This document shows, piece by piece, positions 11,486 through 21,200 of a DNA stretch of 64,000 bases. The DNA lies in NCBI RefSeq assembly GCF_000224145.3, contig NC_020176.2, positions 620,693-684,692 of the forward strand, in the 5' to 3' direction. Numbering within the stretch: position 1 is the stretch's first letter; each line of letters begins with the position of its first letter. This DNA is from Ciona intestinalis (Eukaryota > Chordata > Ascidiacea > Phlebobranchia > Cionidae). A program made the translations under genes and the position numbers. The notes beneath the pieces are model-generated. The model had not been told where the DNA came from. It searched no databases and saw nothing but the letters and a program-made list of their open reading frames with translations.

Positions 11486-12706
11486 TATTTACATTATGCC
11501 TGGTAGCAGAAGTAACAGGATATAAGTGACACAACTTGTAAAAAATTCTTTGAAAATAAACTTATATTTATATTTTTTAAATACAAATATTAAGAATAAC
11601 ATCTCATTTACTTTAATAACCTGCAAAAGTTTTACAAAACATATTCTTTATGTAAATTTTTACCCCCACTATAAGCACATGGCTGCCCAACCTTTTTCCC
11701 TTGAGCTCACAATGAGTTCTAATTAACCAATTTCAGCAAATTATCGAAATTAGAGCAGAGTTATAACATTACCTTTTACAGATTAATGTTGTTGGCTTTA
11801 AAACTCAGTTTTCTTGTGCAGAATGTAAAGTTTCTTTTTCAAAACAGTTTTTATCTAACCTAATAATGTTAACCTGCAACAACTAACATTAGTTTAAAAT
11901 GCATTATAGCATACACATTATCATATATAAGACAGATTCTCATTCGTTAAATATTTTAAATATAAGAAATAGTCTATAGTATCACAATAAAATTTACTGC
12001 TATATTAGTAATTCTATTTTTATCATTTTAATTTTAATTTTTAAGAGCCATTCTGTCTCAACACCAAACAATACATTGTAAAGAAGAAAGCTTTAAGGAA
12101 AACTGTTAGAAAATACTGATCAACATGGTAGAAAGTAACCAAAAATGTAAAATGATCTTTATCAAAATTATATCAACAGAATTAAAGAAAAATCAAAACT
12201 TTTAACAAAAACACTGGACAATTTATTTAAATATTCCTTAATAGTTTAAAGGACATTATTTAACTGGTTAAAGTATACAAACCAAATGGTTTCAATTATC
12301 ATGCTATATGACAATATGGTCAAGACCAAGGTTTAAAAGACACCACTTTTTACTCGTTTATTTTAGTAACTTTAAGGAATATTTGATCTTTTGGTTTCAT
12401 GCTCATTTTGAACGTCACGTCCAATGGAGAGGCCTGTTGAAGATAAATTCCAATTATTTAATGAAACAATTTAGGATAATGCTAAAAACTTCACAAAAAA
12501 ATGTTTATTTAAACAACTTGTTTTTCATAAATTTAGTTTTAATGGATTTCTAATTATATAAACTAAAAGCACAATTACTTAAACCTAACTCTTAAAGCAG
12601 CAATATCATTTGCTGTCTATTATTATTCTGTTCTGTCTGCTTTGACACAAAACCATGATATTCGAAAGTCTTCTGTTACTTCTGCTACCAGGCATAAGTA
12701 AATAAC
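11486..12706. mobile_element. Non-coding DNA element with about 35-bp inverted ends
   Basis: The left end 'tgcctggtagcagaagtaac' is inverted at the right end ('gttacttctgctaccaggca'), with similarity extending outward through 'ttatttac'. The about 1.2 kb between them is AT-rich and has no ORF with recognisable transposase. A lone related end is at about 24203-24240. I could not identify a clean target-site duplication. Confidence 0.65.
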
Positions 12707-13543
12707 CTAATTCCTTGATAAAGTCCTGCCAAAAGGCGGACGAAACGTCGGAAATACACTTTGTTTTATACCAGTTGCTAAAAGATGATTTACATATACA
12801 AAAGTTAACTTTAAAATAGATTTTTCACTCACAGGGGTATCTTCACAAACATCGAGATAAAATTTCTGCAGAAGTTTTGCGAAAGTGATTTTAATTTCAA
12901 GAAGTGCAAATCTCATTCCAATACAGTTACGTGGACCAGCACCAAATGGTTGGAATATCATTGGATCAATCTCATTCATGTCCAACATTCTGTACAAACA
13001 AAACATTTTTCATCTTACAGTTAAAGGGATGTAGCAGGCTAGCAGCCATTTCCCAAAAAGGTTTTAACTTTGGGATCCGTAAGCTTTTTAAGCCATTTAA
13101 GGCAATGAATTAATAAAAAAACGTATTCTTTTATCCTCACTGGGCAAGGCAACAACAGTTGTTATAACACCGGAGTTCTGTTTCATACTCCTTGCATGCA
13201 ATTCCCGTTAGGAATTTTTAACAAGGACAAACATGCCCACACTGGTAGCAGCATCGAGCCTTGTACCCATATCCTCTGGGATAGAGCCATATCACCTACT
13301 ATGGGGCCAGACAACTGAATTTAAAGTCCAGTCAAAAAAGCTTTCTAGTTTAAACACAAGAGGATCTTCCCAAAACTCTTCATCTCTTCCCATCCCATAC
13401 ACCGGGATGTCTATGCTTGTTCCTTTAGGAATGGTCACCCCATTTATTGTAATGTCACGCTCACAATATCTTAAGTTTCTGTTGAAAGGTGATATTTAGG
13501 TAAATGAAACTTATTTATTGGCCAATCACATTTATTATTAAAT

Positions 13544-13611
13544 CACTTATCAGTAGTGTTAATTGTTAGTATTTCATTTCACTTATCAGTAGTGTTAATT
13601 GTTAGTATTTG
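13544..13611. repeat. 36-bp tandem duplication
   Basis: Two adjacent copies of 'cacttatcagtagtgttaat' plus 'tgttagtattt', starting at 13544 and 13580. Confidence 0.9.
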
Positions 13612-15216
13612 ATTGAATGATTGAATGTAATTTGTTTATCCTAAAATGGCGGGGTAACGACAGTCATTATAACATAGATGTTCTGTTTCATACACCTCAT
13701 TCCTGCTTATGCCACAGTTGTACATATAATAATGAAATAAAAATGCGAAATTACGCCTTAATATTCCAAAGAGATCTTATATAAACCTAGTTGTTATAAT
13801 TTTATTATTACCATATAAGGTAAAATGTTTTTGGGCTTGGCAAAAAATTACTACAATAGAAAACAAAAACCTAATTTTATGTACTTTTTTAAAATAAACA
13901 CAAAATTTATATAAATATTAAAAATGTCCGGAATTAAATAACGGTTTACTATGTTATGACACTGCATATAGAAACTTTGCACCCACCCTGGTACTGGAAC
14001 ATTGTTATAGACGTAAAGATTCATTCAAACATTGCGTCAAATGTTTCAATCTTTGTACAGTTTCATATGTAAGCTCACCCTGGAATGTGTAAGGGGTCAT
14101 TTAACATGTTAATTTTCATCTGCAACGTCATTTAGCTTGATAAAAAATTTTAATTTTCCCGCATTATATGGCTCTCATAGAAATACAACTTAAACTATGT
14201 AGCTTTTATGGCTACTTGGCCAAAACAGTTTAAAGATTCTGATTTAAACCAAGATTGCAATAAATTGAATTGCTTTGTTATCTGAATTAACTTATAGTTC
14301 CCAATGCTTGGTTTAGAACCCAGCATTGTAAGGAGAATAAATATTGTCTTAGTTTGCTAAGCTTGTGTTGTTTGCTCATTACATTAACAGGATGGCACCG
14401 GAACACGACAAGCAAAGTCTAAACTCTAAATTATCCTTTCTCCCCAAATTTGGCCAATCTCTAGTTTGCTGCATGTTTACCTAAAGGTTAACGTGTAACC
14501 TTCTTCCCAACAACATATGTGAGAACAAAAGATTCTCCTAACTGTTTGCTTGCCTATAATGTCACAGCAATTAAACCACAAACTATTATGAATGTCACCT
14601 GGCATGGCAGATGAGAATTGCACGTTGCATCAGCCAATTCTACAAAGGTTTGTTTAAACCTGGCAAACAAAAGTTTAACTTTGGCAAACAAAAGTTTAAC
14701 TTTGGCATCCAAATATAGAGGCATTTCTATATTAGGAAGCAGCTTGATTTAACCATTGTCACAAAAATAAAAAATATCAAAAAAATAAAATGTAAAAAAT
14801 GGAAAAATCAAACCAAAGTACTAAAATGTTTTTTATTCTGTTTGATGTAAATATTGTTCAGACACAGCAACTATTTAAGAACCATTGCACCAGAATGTAA
14901 AATAAAAATATAGAATAGAATAATTTTCTTACCCAAAAATTCTGCCAAACTTCTGTTTGTCTTCAACGTATGTTTTGAAAATCTGTACAAATACCTTGTG
15001 TTAAATTAAAGTTAATTTTAATCAACAACAATATGTGTCTTAATTCTACCTTTAATGAAATAATAAGAACTCATGCATCTGAGTCCTTCAAGAATTTGCC
15101 CAAGTTGCCCAACCCAAGTATAGTAGGTTGGATATGAGGAATAATATTAAGGTCCTTTAACACTTGCCATTTTTTATGGATGTATGATCTGAGGATAGAA
15201 ATAAAAACAATCAGTT

Positions 15217-15333
15217 TCTATATAAGTGGGTGAGGTCCTGCAGTGTGACACATTATGGGAACTGGGAGTTAGGTCAGAGTTGGGCCATTATACCCAAAAC
15301 CCAGGGTGCTACTGCATGGGCCTCACCAGATGT
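15217..15333. repeat. Dispersed 'GGGTGAGGTCCTGCAG' repeat
   Basis: Second full-length copy of the repeat described at 4138-4262, with the same opening 'gtgggtgaggtcctgcag' and closing 'gcatgggcctcaccag'. Confidence 0.65.
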
Positions 15334-15656
15334 AGAAGCCAGTCACTTTCCCGAAGGTGGGCGAAAAGGGCTTCAATGCATTTAGTTTATTGCGATCAAA
15401 ACAAAGTAATACTTTTATACAGGAAATTACAAAAAAGGAATAAAATTTGTATTATATAGAATATAGATGTTACTGTAAAAATGTCAGGTGATAACCTGAT
15501 ATATTATGCTTATTCTTATTGTTTCTGCCAAAAATGTCAAAAGCCAACCAAGGATATAAATATTAAAATAAACGTAACATTCGTACAATATATTGGGAGT
15601 CTAAACTATTTTTAATACCAATGTCTTAAAATATTCAATACGAACCAGTCTATTAA

Positions 15657-15802
15657 CAAACTTTCCAAACCTGATAAGACTGAATGAAGTCAGGATTAAA
15701 ATCCAAGTTTCCAACGATAAAATATCAAGAGGAGTAATCATGGCTGGAGGAAATATCAGGAATATTTTAACAGCTGTAAACCCTTAACACCTAGAACCTC
15801 GC
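15657..15802. repeat. P450-associated duplication, copy C
   Basis: About 145 bp matching 272-416, including the P450 first exon and about 60 bp of its upstream sequence. It is the 5' end of the decayed P450. Confidence 0.8.
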
Positions 15803-16128
15803 TGGTATAGAATATAAATGTGAATATCACAAACTAGGAAACTTTAGTCATACCTTGCACAAATATGGCAGATAGTTTACACTTACAGTGGGTTTTAAAA
15901 TAACAACAAGGACTTAAAAATGCAACAGCAGAAGAAATGTAAAAAATTTGAAACATTAAGCTTATCTTGAGTAACTGTCTGTTAATATATATTGTAAATA
16001 TTAGAAGACGGAAAAAATAATCAGAAAACAAATATTATAAACTAAATTTGTTACTTCATTAGACGAGTTAGCTGTAAATCATGGTAAATAAGTAAACAGT
16101 AATTCATCTTAAACCTTATCGCGGTTTG

Positions 16129-16686
16129 CTATTGGTTATATATTTCATATAAAACACTTTTCTCGTCTGTTAAAGTTTTCCAAGTTCTTTGAATATCATA
16201 GTTTTTAACGAACCCAAGAGTACATTTGGATAAATATATTACATTCTCCCATAAGCCATATTTTACAGAGCCTCGAACTCGCAAAAAATCGCCGACTTTT
16301 ACAGTGTGCGTGATGGATACTTTGGATATTCTTTTCTTTAAAGCTTTGGAGATATTACTGAGAACTACTCTGTCTACAGGTTGAAAAGTATCTTCACGAT
16401 GTGGGCAAAAGCATTGAATATTTCCCGTCCCGTCGGCTACTTCTACTATAACATGATCTTCTTTCTGTTTTACAGAAGTTACAACACCAAATATTTCAGC
16501 CGCAGAAATCGGGTGTGATTTATGAAAAAACACTTGCTTGCTATCGTCCTTAGGTTTCAAACTTCGTAGGTCGCCGATATAAAAAGACACAGGTGTTTCG
16601 TATAACAGACTCATTGCTATAGAAGCAGACGAGCATGAATTAGCAAACTCTTTGAGTTCGATTTCATTCAACTCCTGCTCAACCAT
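16129..16686 (-). CDS. STN1: STN1-like CST complex subunit (OB-fold protein)
   Basis: Single uninterrupted frame of 185 residues with ATG at 16686. The segment VSFYIGDLRSL, then HPISAAEIFGVVTSV, then VIVEVADGTGNIQCFCPHRE, then VKVGDFLRVRGSVK follows the OB-fold of STN1/OBFC1 strand by strand (compare the family pattern F-x-I-x-D-L, G-H-P-I, V-D-D-x-T-G-x-I-x-C, G-D-x-I-R-V-R-G). The end (SVLYEIYNQ) matches where the vertebrate OB domain ends. STN1 works with CTC1 and TEN1 at telomeres and stalled forks, recruiting DNA polymerase alpha-primase. The C-terminal winged-helix domains found in vertebrate STN1 are absent, as in the short STN1 proteins of some other eukaryotes. No introns are visible in the coding region. 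Confidence 0.8.
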   Translation of the reverse strand: MVEQELNEIELKEFANSCSSASIAMSLLYETPVSFYIGDLRSLKPKDDSKQVFFHKSHPISAAEIFGVVTSVKQKEDHVIVEVADGTGNIQCFCPHREDTFQPVDRVVLSNISKALKKRISKVSITHTVKVGDFLRVRGSVKYGLWENVIYLSKCTLGFVKNYDIQRTWKTLTDEKSVLYEIYNQ

Positions 16687-16802
16687 TTAAAAAAAAAACC
16701 TAAATAGATCTTTGAAAATGCAGTACTTTAAAATAGATAAGTATAATATAATGTCTAAAGTGAAGACAACTGGTTTAAAAAGCAAAAACAACATGAAGTT
16801 CC

Positions 16803-16990
16803 AGCACCACGGCAGTGACGGCACAGTTGGTTAGCGCGCCTGCCTTTAACCCAAAGGTTATAGATTCAAGGCTCATCGCTGCTATCATTATGGTGTCCTT
16901 GGGCAAGACACTTAACGACAGTTGCTCCAACCCAATGGTCACTAAAGGGTTGTTTAATAGGCCAGTTAAACAAAAACAAACAAAAAAAGT
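16803..16990 (+). repeat. tRNA-derived SINE
   Basis: Starts with a tRNA-like head: 'cagttggttagcgcgcctgc' (A-box-like) followed 30 bp later by 'ggttatagattcaaggc' (B-box-like). It continues into the body 'ggtgtccttgggcaagacac', 'gttgctccaacccaatggtc'. Body fragments recur at about 160-245, 5200-5340, 10345-10440, 13230-13300, 28840-28935, 39660-39720 and 56690-56765. Confidence 0.75.
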
Positions 16991-17244
16991 TACAATTGTG
17001 GCAACTCGAAAGCTGGCACGAAGTGTACAAAACAGAACATCCGACCTTGTTATAACAAATATCGATTTTGGCCGCGCGAGAATAAAACAAGTTACATTCA
17101 TTCATTCAAGTAATGAAGTAACCATACTGCAATAGCAACTTGCAATCAAAGCGAAATACCGGGATTCCCCGGCAAAATGTAAACAAACAGTGCTGCCCGC
17201 TATATTAGTACTTACCGTAAATACTAAAACTTTGCATATCAACG

Positions 17245-17577
17245 CTATTTGGTCAAATTGCTAATGAAATTACTTAGCAAATATGACTGCATCTTATATT
17301 TATACACTTCATGGCCTTTCTCGTGCGCTATGCGGTAGATGACTTGTGCTGGTGCCTGGTGACGTTTCGATATCGACGTAGCGTTTTTGACGTTGTATTT
17401 AAGATCCGTGTCTCGTGATTTCAGCTTTGCCAACTCGTGCCTCTCCCGTCTGTTATCATGTACCAACACTACCATGTATGGTTGCGGTGCTGACACTGCA
17501 GACTTGTTGACAAGTATAAAACAACCAATATACAGATTCGGTACAAGCCGAAAAACTATTCTTGATCTCAACAACAT
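17245..17577 (-). CDS. Hypothetical small protein (110 aa)
   Basis: Open frame on the minus strand, ATG at 17577, no introns. The N-terminus (MLLRSRIVFRLVPNLYIGCF) is Arg-containing, hydrophobic and free of acidic residues, like a mitochondrial presequence or a signal anchor. The rest is rich in Lys/Arg/His (HDNRRERHELAKLKSRDTDL). I do not recognise a family. It lies about 560 bp upstream of the STN1-like gene on the same strand. Composition looks more coding-like than neighbouring spurious frames, but it could be chance. Confidence 0.35.
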   Translation of the reverse strand: MLLRSRIVFRLVPNLYIGCFILVNKSAVSAPQPYMVVLVHDNRRERHELAKLKSRDTDLKYNVKNATSISKRHQAPAQVIYRIAHEKGHEVYKYKMQSYLLSNFISNLTK

Positions 17578-17722
17578 TTGGAGTTTATGGAAAAGGCGTT
17601 TTCGCGTTTCGAAGACACTATAAATCTAGATTACAATAAATTTTATTTTTAAAAATGTATTACTTGAATGTAGCATATTTTACTGACATTCATGCAGTAT
17701 TGTAATGTCAGTCAATATCATT

Positions 17723-17920
17723 TATAGAAAAATGGGGTAAGATGGGACACCTTTAGCACATAATATTCAAATATCCTGATCGTGTTTTAAACAATTAACA
17801 ACAATCCATTGGAGTTGTTAAGATACGGTTTTATGATTCTTTGAATGCTGTTTGTTTACTACCACTTGGAATTAGAAAATAGAATAAAAAGGTGTCCCAT
17901 CTTCCCCTACTCCACTATAT
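17723..17920. mobile_element. MITE of the 'GGGGTAAGATGGGACA' family, complete
   Basis: Inverted ends 'ggggtaagatgggacacct' and 'aggtgtcccatcttcccc', flanked by 'tatag' and 'ctatat'. The interior includes 'atattcaaatatcctgatcg', 'gtttgtttactacca' and an 'aattag-aaatagaataaaaag' tract. This is the best-preserved copy and serves as reference. Confidence 0.85.
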
Positions 17921-18208
17921 AAAGTAACAAAATCTTATAATTTGGACCTTACTTTTGCAACTAATTTATTTTAGCAGTTGCTTCAATGAATTTTAATACA
18001 AAAAGTCAAGATTTCACCTTGGCCCAACTGAAAACACATTTTTACATTCAAAACATAATAACCAAACATGAATCAAACGTGAAGCATCAAATATTTTACA
18101 AAATTGCAACATTCGTTTTATAAAATTATAAACAAAAAATAAAAATACAAAAACTGATTTCAATGTTTTTCTCATATCGTCCTTTCTCCCAATCATTACT
18201 CCTCTTTC

Positions 18209-21200
18209 TCACTCTACCTCCTCCTCCTCCTCCTCCTCTTCCTCCTCATTAGTTTGTATTGTACTTGATGCTCCCATTCCTCCTTCTCCTTCCTCCTCTT
18301 CCTCCTCCACATTAGCAATAGTTGAAACTTGATTATTGGAGCATTCTTGATTGAACAAATTATAGATCGTTCCATCACAACAACCTTGCTGAGTTTTCTG
18401 AGTAAAAAACACAACGTAAATTATATTTATCTCTTCAAAAACAATGGCGAAGATTATGTTATTGGAAGAACAAAGAGAAGAGAATCAACAGCAAACGAAC
18501 AGTTGGTAAAACATGCTGTGGTGGCAAAGAGTGTCAATTAAAAAAGGGGGCTGCTGGACCAAAAAGCAAACATTATTATTTTCCCAACATAAGTAACTTA
18601 TATTAAGTTACAACTAGAACAAGAAATCATTTAAAAACAGAACAAATGTTTTGGAGAAAAAAACAAAAATTGTAAGTTGTGTCTGATTTGACTTATTGTG
18701 ATTTGACTTATTGTAATGTTTTATGTAAAATTTCACAAAAAGCAAACATTATGTTTAAAAAATGAATATATTTTCCAGATCACATTCTGCTCTTAAGAAA
18801 AAAAATTTAAACAGATTAAATTTATAACAATAGTTACCGCATAAGTCCTATTGTTACAACATGAATGGGTGATGGGTCGGTAACTTGAACTTCCACAGCA
18901 AGCCGTGGTTTGACGGGTTCGTCTCCTGGTGGGAAAGGATGAGAAAGAATAATTAAACTAAAAATAAAACAAAATTTTAACGAATAGAAAATCAGCAAAT
19001 ATAAAGTTTAAAAAATAAAAAAAATAAACAAAATAAAGTTAAAAATAAATAAAAATTAAACATAATAATAAGAAAATAAAAGCACAGTATTGTACAACAG
19101 AAAGCCCTTTATAAATAAATACCAACAATTCGGGTTACTAGAGTACAACATGAACAAACCAAAAATAAATTAAAAGAGTTTCTAATTGAGTTTAATTCTA
19201 ACCAAAACAAAATCTAAATTGAACGAAGTTTTAAATAATAATTGGGTTCAATTTCACCCAAGCAAATCTTACCTTAACCTTCCTTCACAACATATAAGTG
19301 ACTTTGATGAATAAGATGTCCTCCCACAACATCTATCATGGTTGGCACGACTTCTTCTGCATTGTGTGGATGCTGAGGGTGGAAGGTTATTGGTTATTGG
19401 TGGATGTAACTTATTTATCCTTGAGTGGCAAGGGCAATGACATTTGTTATAAAAAGAGGTGTTATGTTTCATAATCCTTGTGCCCGCTTACAGGTTACCG
19501 CGTATGTAACTCGCTTGGCGGGACAATGGCATTTAAAGAATTGGTAACTTTTTTAATTTAAGCAATATTTTAAACATAGATTAATAAAGATTTGTTTTAA
19601 ACTTATGTTATGCTATGCTTCGAAAAATATTTCTTTTAAAAAAAGACATTTATAAATAGATAACTCACAGGTAGCTCTGCACGTTGGGGCTCTTGTCTTG
19701 TCCCATGTTCCTGTACTCTGGCAGTTAAAGTTGGGAAACCCAACCAGTTTGTAACCAAACGAACACGTAAATTTACATTTTGAACCAACCCTGTTCCCGC
19801 TTGTACACCTCACCAGACGGTGGGGTGAAACCTCCGTGGAAATATCAGGAGAGCAAGTAGTATCTGGAACAAACAAATATAAGATAATTTTATCGCTTCA
19901 AAAAGACAGCAAAAATCAAATATATACAAAAACAAAAAGAATCGAACCCTCAATCATCATTGAATCCAATATTAATAAAACACGCCATGAACAAAGAGTG
20001 CGAGTTAAAAAGCTTGGCTGGCCAACACATGGTAAACTCACAAAAGTCAACATAACTCCAGTGAGGGCAAGGGGTTAAAATGAATCAAAACTAACTATAT
20101 CAAATGTTACTAAATTAGCACAGAAGAATAATTAAGTCCCTCTATATGCTAGCAATGTATATGATAGAGTATATTTTGTCAATAACTGACCTCACTAGTA
20201 TTATAAATCGAAGACAATATCGATTCACAAAAAGTAAAATATTTCTAGGAATTTTTAATTATACAAATTAAAAAAAGATTCAAAATATGCGAATAGAAAG
20301 ACAAGTTAAAACAAAAAGGTAATAAAATAGTATTCATAAAAAACACACAATAAAGATAAAAATTCATTTTTTCTATAAATATAAAAAAACAATATATATG
20401 TTTGCCACCCACCAGGCGAGGAACAAGTGGTTCCGCATGGTCCGTCACATTGACATTTATTTCCCTCCCCACACTGAGCATCAGTGATGCACGAAGGTGG
20501 GCACGTGCGTCCCCGCTGTGTCGCGAGGCCCAGGTTTCTACGGGGACAGTTGGCAGCTGCGTGCAATGTTAGTATTTTAAACCTGAGTATTTTAAATCCA
20601 TTTATAGTTAGTATTTTTAGTATTTCAACTTCATGTTTTACCTCTATATTAGATAAAATGGGTTAAATATAAGGTTTAAGAAAAAAAAGGGTCTTAGTTT
20701 TATAAAAAAACATCAAAAGGCATATCAAGGAGAAAATCCGTGTTATAACGACTGTCATTGGACTCAAAATATTTATAATATAGTGCATTGAGATTGATTG
20801 TTATTAATAGAAGCAACTTCTTCCCCATTCTGAGTTGACTTCATAGCTTCAATAAGATCATTTGGCTATGGACATTGCCAATGACAGTCGTTATAACACT
20901 TTTTTTTTACTTTGATATTAACAGGATATAAACACAACATACCAGATCTTGGTCTACACGTTGGTATTCTTGGTTTGTCCCATCTTCCTGTGCTTTGGCA
21001 GTTAAGGTTTGGTAAGCCAACTAAACTATAACCCCTGGAGCACGAGAACGTGCACTTAGACCCGACCCCTGTACCTCGTGTGCATGTCAAGCTGCGTGCG
21101 ATGGATCGGAAACGAGAATAATTCGGTGAACAAGAAATACCTGGAAGTGTAGAAAAAGTTTTACTAATTGGGTTTGTTTATTTAAATTAATTTTGCTTAG

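Larger units (their letters stand above)
12833..15741 (-). pseudogene. Decayed cytochrome P450 (CYP3-like)
   Basis: Minus-strand pieces homologous to the 956-7172 gene: exon 1 (15671-15741), part of exon 2 (about 15065-15110, reading GLGNLGKFLKDSDA), exon 3 (14933-14982, FKTYVEDKQKFGRIFG, same 50-nt length), the K-helix exon (13987-14079), the following exon (about 13341-13478) and the haem exon (12833-12989, same 157-nt length with FQPFGAGPRNCIG intact). Lesions: exon 2 is truncated by a repeat and its donor has lost a base; six or more central exons including the I-helix are missing; the K-helix exon is 93 instead of 89 nt and meets a TAA directly after ESLRL; the next exon has CT where the GT donor should be; no C-terminal exon was found. 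An expressed product is unlikely. Confidence 0.85.

Noticed and set aside
16820..16890. Possible tRNA gene (A- and B-box-like motifs)
   Set aside because: No cloverleaf could be folded with an acceptor stem, and the downstream body recurs in the window, so it is a tRNA-derived SINE.
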